Assembly: GCA_052118425.1 (NCBI GenBank)
Contig: JBQKHF010000016.1
Source: Roseburia_C sp900315735
GTDB taxonomy: Bacteria; Bacillota; Clostridia; Lachnospirales; Lachnospiraceae
Reading direction: 5' to 3' (one strand)
Length of the DNA stretch: 64,000 bases
Of this stretch, positions 53,128-62,018 are shown piece after piece. Below the pieces are notes generated by a model that was given only the letters and a program-made list of their open reading frames with translations, was not told where the DNA came from and searched no databases. Positions within the stretch are counted from its first letter, which is position 1. Each line of letters opens with the position of its first letter. The translations under genes were made by a program, and so were the position numbers.

Positions 53128-55002
53128 TTATTTTTCCTCTTCCCTGTGGAAAAAGCGGAATACCTCTTCCGCTGCTTTTTCATTCATTGACTCTGTCCCC
53201 GACAGTTCTTCTATGGATGCACTGCGAATCGCATCTAAAGACTGGAAGCTTCGCATCAGTGCTTTTCTTCGTGCCGGGCCGATTCCCGGAATGTCATCCA
53301 GCACGGAATGTACCTGTTCCTTACTCCTTAAAGAACGATGATATTCTATGGCAAACCGATGTGCTTCATCCTGTATTCTTGTAATCAAATGAAATCCTTC
53401 ACTGGAAGTGTCTATCGGTATCTCTATGTTCTGATAATAAAGTCCTCTTGTCCTGTGATGATCATCCTTGACCATTCCGCAGACCGGTATGGAAAGATGC
53501 AGTTCATCCAGCACCTGAAGGGCAATATTTACCTGACCTCTTCCACCATCCATCATAATCAAATCTGGGAATTTTGTAAATTCCCCATATTGGTCATCCA
53601 GTCCTTTTTTTTGTAAAATTTTCCTTTCTTCCTGCCCATGGGTAAATCTGCGGGTCAGGACTTCATGCATGGATGCATAATCATCCGGTCCCGTAATGGT
53701 TCTAAGCTTAAATTTCCGGTAGTCACTGCGCTGTGGCTTTCCCTTTTCATAAACAACCATGGAGCCTACCGTCTCAAATCCATTGATATTGGAAATATCA
53801 TAGGCTTCCACACGCTCTAATTTTTCTAAATCCAGCCAGGATGCAATCTCTTTCATTGCTCCGATGGTTCTGCCTTCTTCACGCTTTAACTTTTCCCTGT
53901 CCTGGGACAGTACCAGTGCAGCATTTTTCTCTGCCAGCTCCACCAGTTTTTCCTTCATTCCCTTCTGCGGTACCCGGAGTACTACCTTCTGGCCACGCTT
54001 TTTGCTCAGCCAGTCCTCGATGACCTCCGCATCCTCTACTGCATATTGCAGCATGATTTCTTTGGGAATATATGGTGTTCCGGAATAGAACTGTTTTAAA
54101 AATGTTGTCAGTATCTGTTCCTTACTGTCTTCATTGGCAATGGTCACATAGAAATGCTCCCGTCCGATAAGCCTGCCGCTTCGGATAAAGAATACCTGAA
54201 CCACTGCATCCCGGTCATCTGCTGCAAGAGCAATTACATCCTTATCTTCTCCATCAGAATTGGTAATCTTCTGTTTCTGTGCCACCTGTTTTACACTGTT
54301 TAAAAGTTCCCGGTACTCAATTGCCCGCTCAAAGTCCATACTTTCCGATGCCTGCATCATCCGCTCTTCCAGTTCTTTTAAAACCGGCTGATAATTGCCA
54401 TTTAAGAAATCCACTGCCTGATTGATTTTCTCCCGGTATTCCTCTTTGGAAATATATCCCTGGCAGGGTGCCTGGCACTGATGAATATGATAATTAAGAC
54501 AGGGACGTTCTTTTCCGATGTCCCTTGGCAGTACCCGGTTGCAGGTTCTTAAATGATAAATTTTCTTTAACAAATCTATCGTATCTTTTACCGCACCTGC
54601 GCTGGTATAAGGTCCAAAATATTTGGACTTGTCTTTTTTCAGCTGACGGCAAAAGAGGACCCTGGGGAAATCTTCCCCCAGAGTCACCTTTATATACGGA
54701 TAAGTCTTATCATCCCGGAGCATGGTATTATACTTCGGTCTGTGCTCTTTTATTAAATTGCATTCCAATACCAGTGCTTCTAATTCCGAGTCAGTAATAA
54801 TATATTCAAACCGGTTAATCTTCTTAACCATCTGGTCTTTCTTAATTCCTTCGTCATGGCTCGCCTGAAAATACTGGCGTACCCGGTTTCGAAGGCTTAC
54901 CGCCTTGCCCACATAGATAATGGCATCACTGGCATCATGCATGATATAGACCCCCGGCTGATCCGGAAGCTTCTTTAATTCTTCTTTGATATTAAACGTC
55001 AT
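53128..55002 (-). CDS. uvrC: excinuclease ABC subunit C
   Basis: Makes the two incisions in nucleotide excision repair. The 624-aa protein has the GIY-YIG domain (PGVYIMHDASDAIIYVGKA, about 15-33), a Cys-rich segment, the UVR motif, the RNase-H-like nuclease, and C-terminal helix-hairpin-helix motifs (DDIPGIGPARRKALM). The ATG at 55002 lies inside the ftsH end (11-base overlap) and matches the FNIKEELKKLPDQ family start; the basic 16-residue upstream reading is the ftsH tail out of frame. Confidence 0.96.
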   Translation of the reverse strand: MTFNIKEELKKLPDQPGVYIMHDASDAIIYVGKAVSLRNRVRQYFQASHDEGIKKDQMVKKINRFEYIITDSELEALVLECNLIKEHRPKYNTMLRDDKTYPYIKVTLGEDFPRVLFCRQLKKDKSKYFGPYTSAGAVKDTIDLLKKIYHLRTCNRVLPRDIGKERPCLNYHIHQCQAPCQGYISKEEYREKINQAVDFLNGNYQPVLKELEERMMQASESMDFERAIEYRELLNSVKQVAQKQKITNSDGEDKDVIALAADDRDAVVQVFFIRSGRLIGREHFYVTIANEDSKEQILTTFLKQFYSGTPYIPKEIMLQYAVEDAEVIEDWLSKKRGQKVVLRVPQKGMKEKLVELAEKNAALVLSQDREKLKREEGRTIGAMKEIASWLDLEKLERVEAYDISNINGFETVGSMVVYEKGKPQRSDYRKFKLRTITGPDDYASMHEVLTRRFTHGQEERKILQKKGLDDQYGEFTKFPDLIMMDGGRGQVNIALQVLDELHLSIPVCGMVKDDHHRTRGLYYQNIEIPIDTSSEGFHLITRIQDEAHRFAIEYHRSLRSKEQVHSVLDDIPGIGPARRKALMRSFQSLDAIRSASIEELSGTESMNEKAAEEVFRFFHREEEK

Positions 55003-56959
55003 TCCCGTTCTCTTCTTTTTTACTCTCTTCTTTTTCCTTCTTTTCTTCATCCGGATCCGGCAGACCTTTTAACTCGCGGAATATCTTCATGAATTCCTTA
55101 CCGGTAATATTTTCATGCTCATATAAGTAATCCGCAATATGATCTAATACTTCACGATTCTCTTCTAACAGACGATATGCTTCCTGATAGCAGTTGTGAA
55201 TCATGGTACGGACTTCCTCATCAATCTGTGCTGCTGTCTCATCGCCGCAATTTAAATGCGCTGCACCATCCAGATATGCATTATCTACGGAAGCCAGGCT
55301 CATCATGCCGAATTTATCGGACATACCAAACTGTGTAATCATTGCTCTTGCAATCTTGGTTGCACTTTCAATATCATTGGCTGCTCCACTGGTAGCAGAA
55401 TGGAATACCAGTTCCTCTGCCGCACGACCTGCCATATAGGTAGTTATCTTGGCAATCAATTCGTCCTTGGTCTCAAGGAACTTCTCTTCTTCCGGTGTCT
55501 GCAGGGTGTATCCCAAGGCACCCATGGTTCTTGGTACAATGGTAATCTTCTGTACCGGTTCGGTATTCTTCTGTAATGCAGTAACCATTGCATGACCTAC
55601 CTCATGATAAGATACTATCTTCTTCTCATGGTCACTCATGGCACGGTCTTTCTTCTCTTTTCCACCAACTGCTACGATTTCAAAGGCTTCAAACAAATCA
55701 CTCTGATTTACAAATTTACGATTATGTTTTACTGCATTAATAGCTGCTTCATTAATCATATTTGCAAGGTCGGATCCAACCAGTCCTGCACTTGCCAATG
55801 CGATTGCTTCCAAATCTACGGATTCATCCATATGCACATCCTTGGAATGTACCTTCAGTGTCTCAAGACGTCCCTTTAAATCCGGTTTATCTACAATAAT
55901 TCTACGGTCAAATCGACCCGGACGAAGCAACGCTTTATCCAGTACCTCCGGACGGTTTGTGGCTGCCAGAACCAAAAGTCCCTTTGAAGTATCAAATCCA
56001 TCCATCTCTGCCAGCAACTGGTTCAAAGTCTGCTCACGCTCGTCATTTCCACCGCCGAATCTGCTGTCACGGCTCTTACCAATTGCATCAATCTCGTCAA
56101 TAAATATGATACATGGTGCCTGTTTCTGGGCATCCTTAAACAAATCTCTTACTCTGGATGCACCGACACCTACAAACATTTCTACGAAATCAGAACCAGC
56201 CAGTGAGAAGAACGGAACATTAGCTTCTCCGGCAACTGCCTTTGCCAGTAAAGTTTTACCGGTTCCAGGAGGTCCTACAAGCAGAGCTCCTTTCGGAAGC
56301 TTCGCTCCGATTTCACGGTATTTCTTCGGATTATGCAGGAAATCTACTACTTCCTGTAAAGATTCTTTTGCTTCATCCTGTCCGGCAACATCCTTAAATG
56401 TTACACCGGTTGTCTTCTCTACATATACCTTTGCATTGCTCTTGCCAACGCCCATCATTCCATTGCCGGCACGTTTCATGACTGCACCGAAAATAATCCA
56501 GATAATGATTAACGGAAGCACAATACTTAAAATATTAAATACCCATGCTGATGTATTATTCGGAATATATCCATCAATCTCTACATTATGCTTATTTAAA
56601 AGGTCTAATAAATCATCATCGTTAATAAATCCGGTATAATAGGTCATCTTTACCAGAGTCGAATCATCTGACTTCGGTGTGATATTATACTGGTTTGCGC
56701 CTACTTCAACCTTTTCTACCTTATCATCCTTTACCATCTGGATAAATTCCGTGTAGGTAATCTGCTTGGATGTCATATCTGTGCTGCAGCGGTTTAAAAG
56801 GCTCATAAAGAACAGTGTCACAAGGGTAATAATGACAAATGCCAGTATCATCTGGCCATTGCCACCCTTTTTATCTCCATTCTGGTTATTGTTTCCATTA
56901 TTCTGGTTATTATTTCCACCATTTTGATTATTATTTCCATTATTAAACAGGTTATCCAT
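54992..56959 (-). CDS. ftsH: ATP-dependent zinc metalloprotease FtsH
   Basis: Membrane AAA+ protease degrading misfolded membrane and regulatory proteins. The 655-aa protein starts with an unusual Asn/Gln-rich stretch (about residues 5-35) before helix 1 (about 37-56), an extracytoplasmic domain, helix 2 near 137-157, Walker A GPPGTGKT (228-235), and the zinc site HEVGH (452-456). The C-terminus is rich in Lys/Glu. The ATG at 56959 follows ACGGAGG. It has its own promoter and heads the long operon to dagK. Confidence 0.96.
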   Translation of the reverse strand: MDNLFNNGNNNQNGGNNNQNNGNNNQNGDKKGGNGQMILAFVIITLVTLFFMSLLNRCSTDMTSKQITYTEFIQMVKDDKVEKVEVGANQYNITPKSDDSTLVKMTYYTGFINDDDLLDLLNKHNVEIDGYIPNNTSAWVFNILSIVLPLIIIWIIFGAVMKRAGNGMMGVGKSNAKVYVEKTTGVTFKDVAGQDEAKESLQEVVDFLHNPKKYREIGAKLPKGALLVGPPGTGKTLLAKAVAGEANVPFFSLAGSDFVEMFVGVGASRVRDLFKDAQKQAPCIIFIDEIDAIGKSRDSRFGGGNDEREQTLNQLLAEMDGFDTSKGLLVLAATNRPEVLDKALLRPGRFDRRIIVDKPDLKGRLETLKVHSKDVHMDESVDLEAIALASAGLVGSDLANMINEAAINAVKHNRKFVNQSDLFEAFEIVAVGGKEKKDRAMSDHEKKIVSYHEVGHAMVTALQKNTEPVQKITIVPRTMGALGYTLQTPEEEKFLETKDELIAKITTYMAGRAAEELVFHSATSGAANDIESATKIARAMITQFGMSDKFGMMSLASVDNAYLDGAAHLNCGDETAAQIDEEVRTMIHNCYQEAYRLLEENREVLDHIADYLYEHENITGKEFMKIFRELKGLPDPDEEKKEKEESKKEENGNDV

Positions 56960-57007
56960 TGTATCCTCCGTATATGATTCTCGAAAATCTCCCAAAATAT
57001 AGTTCTT

Positions 57008-57036
57008 ATTATATGTAATCTGCCCCGATAAATCAA
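57008..57036 (-). promoter_or_regulatory. sigma-A promoter of the ftsH operon
   Basis: Minus strand TTGATT, 17-base spacer, TATAAT, about 48 bases upstream of the ftsH ATG. Confidence 0.8.
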
Positions 57037-57111
57037 TAATAAGTCTGTTAAGTTTTCCTTACTTTTCTAAATATTTTATAAATTTTTGTGGATTTATTTT
57101 TACTGTCGTTG

Positions 57112-57168
57112 TATAATAGACTGAGTTTGAGAAAAAATGAGACCGACGGCGCATTCACTGTCGGTCTA
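57112..57168 (+). promoter_or_regulatory. pyrG -10 site and leader hairpin
   Basis: TATAAT at 57112-57117 with a poor -35, then a hairpin AGACCGAC/GTCGGTCT at 57141-57168, followed by ATCTAAGTTTT. Bacillus pyrG is controlled by CTP-dependent attenuation in its leader; a hairpin fits that idea, but the G-rich start seen in Bacillus is absent. Confidence 0.45.
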
Positions 57169-57210
57169 TCTAAGTTTTAACCATATACACACATTTAAGG
57201 AGGAACTACC

Positions 57211-58821
57211 ATGCCTGTAAAATACGTCTTTGTCACCGGTGGAGTTGTTTCCGGTCTCGGAAAAGGCATTACTGCTGCATCACTTGGCCGTCTGTTAAAA
57301 GCCAGAGGCTACAAGGTTACCATGCAGAAATTTGACCCGTACATCAATATTGACCCGGGTACCATGAACCCAATCCAGCACGGTGAAGTTTTCGTTACCG
57401 ATGATGGAGCGGAAACCGATCTGGATTTAGGTCACTATGAGCGTTTTATCGACGAAAGTCTTACCAAGAACTCTAACGTTACTACCGGAAAGGTTTACTG
57501 GTCTGTACTTCAGAAAGAACGTCGTGGAGACTTCGGTGGAGGTACCGTTCAGGTAATTCCACATATTACCAATGAAATCAAGAGCCGTTTCTACCGTAAC
57601 TTTACTTCCAACGATACCCATATTGCCATCATTGAAGTAGGTGGTACTGTCGGAGATATCGAAAGCCAGCCTTTCTTAGAGTCCATCAGACAGTTCCAGC
57701 ATGAAGTCGGACATGAAAATGCTATTCTGATTCATGTAACACTGATTCCTTATATTAAGGCATCCGGTGAATTAAAGACCAAACCAACACAGTCCAGCGT
57801 AAAAGAATTACAGGGAATGGGTATCCAGCCGGATATTATCGTATGCCGTTCCGAGCATCCTTTAGATCAGGGCTTAAAAGACAAGATTGCTTTATTCTGT
57901 AACGTGCCAAATGACCATGTACTGCAGAATCTTGACGTAGAATATCTCTACGAAGCACCGCTTGCCATGGAAAAAGAAAATTTAGCAAAGGTTGCCTGTG
58001 ATTCTCTTCACCTGCCATGTCCGGAGCCGGATTTAAAAGACTGGACCGATATGGTAGAAGCATTACGCAATCCGATTCAGGAAGTAAATATCTCCTTAGT
58101 TGGAAAATACACACAGCTTCATGATGCCTATATCTCTGTTGTAGAAGCATTAAAGCATGGTGGAATTGCAGAACGTGCAACCGTTAATTTAAACTGGGTA
58201 GATTCCGAATTATTAAATGATGAAAATGCAGAAGAAATTCTTGGTGATTCCGATGGAATCATCGTACCGGGTGGTTTCGGCGACCGTGGTGTAGAAGGAA
58301 TGATTACTGCTGCAAAATATGCAAGAGAACACAAAGTTCCATATCTTGGACTCTGTCTTGGTATGCAGGTTGCTATCATTGAATATGCAAGACATGTCTG
58401 CAAACTCAATGATGCCCACAGTATTGAATTAGACCCGAATACCACACATCCTGTCATCGCTCTGATGCCGGATCAGGATGGTGTTGAAGATATCGGAGGA
58501 ACCTTACGGCTTGGTTCTTATCCATGTGTTCTGGATACCGCTTCCCTTGCTTATCAGGTTTACGGTGAGGAAACCATTCATGAAAGACATCGTCACAGAT
58601 ACGAAGTAAACAATGATTACCGTAACATTCTTACCGAAAACGGTATGAAGCTGTGTGGTCTTTCTCCGGACGGACGTATCGTAGAAATGGTAGAAATTCC
58701 TGGACATCCTTGGTTCGTTGCAACCCAGGCTCATCCGGAATTAAAATCCAGACCTAACCGTCCACATCCTTTATTCAAAGGCTTCATTAAAGCAGCTACT
58801 GAAATTAAAAAGCAGAAATAA
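57211..58821 (+). CDS. pyrG: CTP synthase
   Basis: Converts UTP to CTP with ATP and glutamine. The 536-aa protein has the synthetase domain (VFVTGGVVSGLGKGI at 7-21) and the glutaminase domain with catalytic Cys in PYLGLCLGMQ (about 382) and His/Glu in THPELKSRP. Length is normal. Start ATG with AAGGAGG. Plus-strand gene opposite the ftsH operon, with a strong terminator 10 bases beyond the stop. Confidence 0.97.
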   Translation: MPVKYVFVTGGVVSGLGKGITAASLGRLLKARGYKVTMQKFDPYINIDPGTMNPIQHGEVFVTDDGAETDLDLGHYERFIDESLTKNSNVTTGKVYWSVLQKERRGDFGGGTVQVIPHITNEIKSRFYRNFTSNDTHIAIIEVGGTVGDIESQPFLESIRQFQHEVGHENAILIHVTLIPYIKASGELKTKPTQSSVKELQGMGIQPDIIVCRSEHPLDQGLKDKIALFCNVPNDHVLQNLDVEYLYEAPLAMEKENLAKVACDSLHLPCPEPDLKDWTDMVEALRNPIQEVNISLVGKYTQLHDAYISVVEALKHGGIAERATVNLNWVDSELLNDENAEEILGDSDGIIVPGGFGDRGVEGMITAAKYAREHKVPYLGLCLGMQVAIIEYARHVCKLNDAHSIELDPNTTHPVIALMPDQDGVEDIGGTLRLGSYPCVLDTASLAYQVYGEETIHERHRHRYEVNNDYRNILTENGMKLCGLSPDGRIVEMVEIPGHPWFVATQAHPELKSRPNRPHPLFKGFIKAATEIKKQK

Positions 58822-58828
58822 GCTTTCT

Positions 58829-58880
58829 AAAAAACAGCCTGTGATTTTCATAGATTTTGAAAATCACAGGCTGTTTCTTT
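58829..58880. terminator. bidirectional terminator between pyrG and the YvyF-like gene
   Basis: AAACAGCCTGTGATTTTCA and its complement form a 19-bp stem with T-runs on both strands. Confidence 0.92.
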
Positions 58881-58907
58881 TACTAAGCATTTGTAAAACT
58901 ACACGAC

Positions 58908-59312
58908 CTACTTTCTTCCTCCGTCCAGGAAACGCATCTCTCCCTCTTCCTCTTCTTCCGGTTTCGAGAAACCAATCATTCTCTCCTTTTCTCCATTTAA
59001 AAGGCGCAGGCACTGCGGACAAAGTGTTCCAAAAGTAACCGGCTGTCCACACCGGGAGCAGTAATTCGACATAATGCTCGCTTTATCTTTTTCCTTATAT
59101 TCAATTCTTCCCTCTTTAATCCACTGTTTCACCATCCGCACCGGAATATCAAAATACTCTGCCACCTGATATTCATTTACATCATTGCTTCGTACAAATT
59201 CCCGCACTTTATCAAAAAGCAGCAGTTCCTCACAGGCATAACAGTATTCCTTATCCGTCAAAGGCGGCAATGCCTTTCTGCACATCTTACAATACTTAAC
59301 TCCTGTCTCCAT
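58908..59312 (-). CDS. YvyF-like zinc-binding protein
   Basis: A protein of about 134 aa with two Cys clusters (CKMCRKALPPLTDKEYCYAC and CSRCGQPVTFGTLCPQC) around a small HTH-like segment (VNEYQVAEYFDIPVRMVKQWI), resembling the flagellar-operon protein YvyF. Acidic C-terminus. Three start candidates exist (GTG 59324, ATG 59321, ATG 59312); the last has GGTGATGG at useful distance. It follows the WYL regulator by 15 bases and is probably cotranscribed. No flagellar genes are near, so the link to motility is weak. Confidence 0.6.
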   Translation of the reverse strand: METGVKYCKMCRKALPPLTDKEYCYACEELLLFDKVREFVRSNDVNEYQVAEYFDIPVRMVKQWIKEGRIEYKEKDKASIMSNYCSRCGQPVTFGTLCPQCLRLLNGEKERMIGFSKPEEEEEGEMRFLDGGRK

Positions 59313-59327
59313 TCTTCCCATCACCTG

Positions 59328-60314
59328 CTAACTGTATTTATTCTGTATTTTCTGAAGATATGTCACATACTTCTCTCTTATCTCTGCCGGTTCGATAATC
59401 TCAACCTTTTCCCCAAGGCCACAGAGCCAGCCGTAAAACTGTCCGCTGACTGCCACATGAAGTCTCGCCTTAAAATGCGTATCATCCGCTTTTCTGACGC
59501 TGACCTCCTGACCAAACCGGTCAATCACCACACCTATCATATCATTTTCACAAAGCAGTGTCACCGTCTCTTCCTCACCGGCAAACATGCCAAAGGTTTT
59601 CTTCGAATAGGATGCAATATCAAAAGCTTCAAACTGCTCAAGCCCTTCTCTCTTCTTTCTGGTCAGTGAAATTTTAAGCATCTTATCCACACGGAAATGC
59701 TTGATAATCTTATCTTCCTCATCATAAGCTATAAGATAATAATTCTCATCATCCCAGGAAAGCACCAGAGGGCTTACCTCATAAAAGGCTCCATTCCGGC
59801 GAAGCTCCATTTCTTTTTCAATATTCCATGAGAAATACTGGAACCGGATTTTTACATCCCCGGAAATTCCATTGTAAATCATATCAATGTTATAATAAAT
59901 ATTTTCATTGATGGTTTTATTCCGATTGGTTACCACCACCTGACGCTGGAGCTGCTTTGCTTCATAGACGCTGACCAGCTTCTCCAACTTATGTATCAGT
60001 TCTCTTGATTTCTTCTGTGTAATGAACTTCGATGACTGCACCGCATCCACCAAAAGCTTCAATTCTGCCAGTTCAAAATCACGACTTCCAATATAATATC
60101 CACCGCGGTACTCCTGCTCCCTTAAAATATCCACACCAAAGTCCTGCAGCATTTCCAAATCCCGATAAATACTTTTGCGTTCTGCCGAAATGCCCTTCTG
60201 ATTCAGGTATGCAATAATTTCCTTCATCTTGACAGCGTGCTTTTCATCCGTCTGCTCATATAACAGTTCTAATATATATAATATTTTCAGTTTCTGATGC
60301 TCTGTTTTTCCCAT
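59328..60314 (-). CDS. WYL domain transcriptional regulator
   Basis: A 328-aa regulator of the DeoR-like WYL group. N-terminal winged helix (LKILYILELLYEQTDEKHAV, then AERKSIYRDLEML), a linker, a WYL domain around VLSWDDENYYLIAYDEEDKIIKHFRVDKM, and a C-terminal WCX-type extension. WYL proteins sense nucleic acids or small molecules and often control defence or DNA repair. The start codon lies 6 bases after a TATACT box, so the mRNA appears leaderless. Only a YvyF-like gene follows. Confidence 0.9.
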   Translation of the reverse strand: MGKTEHQKLKILYILELLYEQTDEKHAVKMKEIIAYLNQKGISAERKSIYRDLEMLQDFGVDILREQEYRGGYYIGSRDFELAELKLLVDAVQSSKFITQKKSRELIHKLEKLVSVYEAKQLQRQVVVTNRNKTINENIYYNIDMIYNGISGDVKIRFQYFSWNIEKEMELRRNGAFYEVSPLVLSWDDENYYLIAYDEEDKIIKHFRVDKMLKISLTRKKREGLEQFEAFDIASYSKKTFGMFAGEEETVTLLCENDMIGVVIDRFGQEVSVRKADDTHFKARLHVAVSGQFYGWLCGLGEKVEIIEPAEIREKYVTYLQKIQNKYS

Positions 60315-60320
60315 AGCTTT

Positions 60321-60329
60321 AGTATAGCA
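60321..60329 (-). promoter_or_regulatory. extended -10 promoter for a leaderless WYL mRNA
   Basis: Minus strand TGCTATACT; TATACT is at 60321-60326, six bases before the ATG. Confidence 0.55.
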
Positions 60330-60430
60330 TAGGGAAAGCCTTTGTGATACCTGTTTTAGAAATTTTCTGACATTTTATACTCTTTTTGAACTACGCCGAT
60401 TATATTTTATATTTTTACTGCAAAAAGGAA

Positions 60431-60459
60431 TTGTCAACTATCCTATTTCATGCTATAAT
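60431..60459 (+). promoter_or_regulatory. sigma-A promoter of the glycerol-3-phosphate operon
   Basis: TTGTCA, 17-base spacer, TATAAT with an extended TGC. Confidence 0.85.
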
Positions 60460-60495
60460 GTACATAATTAAAGATTGAATTACCACGAGACGAGA

Positions 60496-60545
60496 GCAAG
60501 GTAAAGAAGAGCGAGAATATCGCTTTTATTTATCTTGCTTTTTTT
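60496..60545 (+). terminator. leader terminator of the glycerol-3-phosphate operon
   Basis: GCAAG-g-TAAA...GAGCGA pairs with TCGCTT...TTTA-t-CTTGC, then TTTTTTT. It lies between the promoter and the first start codon, so transcription must be allowed through, as with GlpP-type antitermination. No antiterminator gene is in the window. Confidence 0.8.
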
Positions 60546-60569
60546 GTTTCCAGTAGAAAGGAGTCATTT

Positions 60570-62018
60570 ATGTACGATATTGCAATTATTGGTGCCGGAG
60601 TCACCGGTTGTGCCATTGCCAGGGAGCTGTCCCGCTATCAGGTAGACATCTGTGTCATTGAACGGGAAGAGGATGTCTGCTGCGGAACCTCCAAAGCCAA
60701 CAGCGCCATTATCCATGCCGGATTTGACGCAAAGCCGGGCACACTGAAAGCCAAACTTAATGTAGCAGGAAATGCCATGATGGATACTCTTTCTAAGGAT
60801 CTGGACATTCCTTTTGTAAGAAACGGTTCTCTGGTTGTCTGCACCGATGAGCAGGATGCCGGCGAACTGGAACGCCTTTTGGAACAGGGAAAAGAAAATG
60901 GTGTCAAAGACTTACGCATTCTTGACCGCGAAGCCTTACATACCATGGAGCCAAATTTAGACGACCATGTCACAAGCGCGCTCTATGCACCCACCGGTGG
61001 TATCGTCTGTCCATTCCATATGACGATCGCTTTTGCTGAAAATGCCGTTGCAAATGGTGTTGAATTCTTTTTAAATACTGCTGTAACTTCTATCACCAGC
61101 ACAGAGGATGGATACCTGATTTCCACTGATAAGCAGGATATCGCCGCAAAAAACGTTATCAATGCTGCCGGTGTATATGCAGATGTTCTCCACAATATGG
61201 TAAGCAGCAAAAAGCTTCACATTACCGCCCGGAAAGGCGAATACCAGCTTCTTGATAAATCTGCCGGAACCCATGTATCCCATACGATTTTCCAGTTACC
61301 GGGCAAAATGGGAAAAGGCGTCCTGGTTACTCCTACCGTTCACGGCAATCTTCTCGTTGGTCCGACCGCAGAGGATACTGATAACAAAGAAGGAATCAAT
61401 ACCACCAGAGAAGGACTTGCTTCTCTTTCCGAAAAAGCCTCCCACAGCGTTAAAAACCTTCCGATGCGGCAGGTCATTACTTCTTTTGCAGGACTTCGTG
61501 CCCACGAAGATAATGGCGACTTTATCATCGGCGAAGCAGCTGATGCTCCCGGCTTCTTTGATGCCGCTGGTATCGAATCTCCGGGACTTTCCTCTGCTCC
61601 AGCCGTTGGTGTCATGATGGCTGAACTGGTGCGGGATAAAATGCATTTAACCAAAAAGGAAAATTTCATTGCCACCCGCAAAGGAATTTTAAGGCCGGAA
61701 GAACTTTCCTTAGAAGAAAGAAATGAACTTATCAAAAAGCAGCCCGCCTACGGAAATATTATCTGCCGCTGCGAAATGATTTCTGAAGGAGAAATTCTTG
61801 ATGCCATCCACCGCCCGCTGGGTGCCCGCTCCTTAGATGCCATCAAGCGTCGTACCAGAGCAGGCATGGGACGCTGTCAGGCAGGCTTTTGTTCCCCACG
61901 TACCATGGAAATTCTCGCCAGGGAAGTTCCGATGGAAATGACGGACATCAGCAAATGTGGTGGTGCTTCACAGTTTGTCTATGGATATAACAAAGAGATT
62001 CAGGAGGATATGCCATGA
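60570..62018 (+). CDS. glpA: FAD-dependent glycerol-3-phosphate dehydrogenase (GlpA-like)
   Basis: Oxidises glycerol-3-phosphate to DHAP. The 482-aa protein has the FAD motif GAGVTGCAIAREL (7-19), the DAO domain to about 370, and a C-terminal BFD-like [2Fe-2S] domain with four Cys (ICRCEM and GRCQAGFC). Start ATG behind AAAGGAG. It overlaps the next gene by 4 bases. Operon with a FAD oxidoreductase and a DUF1667 protein is the common anaerobic arrangement in clostridia. Alternative substrates such as 2-hydroxyglutarate cannot be excluded. Confidence 0.9.
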   Translation: MYDIAIIGAGVTGCAIARELSRYQVDICVIEREEDVCCGTSKANSAIIHAGFDAKPGTLKAKLNVAGNAMMDTLSKDLDIPFVRNGSLVVCTDEQDAGELERLLEQGKENGVKDLRILDREALHTMEPNLDDHVTSALYAPTGGIVCPFHMTIAFAENAVANGVEFFLNTAVTSITSTEDGYLISTDKQDIAAKNVINAAGVYADVLHNMVSSKKLHITARKGEYQLLDKSAGTHVSHTIFQLPGKMGKGVLVTPTVHGNLLVGPTAEDTDNKEGINTTREGLASLSEKASHSVKNLPMRQVITSFAGLRAHEDNGDFIIGEAADAPGFFDAAGIESPGLSSAPAVGVMMAELVRDKMHLTKKENFIATRKGILRPEELSLEERNELIKKQPAYGNIICRCEMISEGEILDAIHRPLGARSLDAIKRRTRAGMGRCQAGFCSPRTMEILAREVPMEMTDISKCGGASQFVYGYNKEIQEDMP

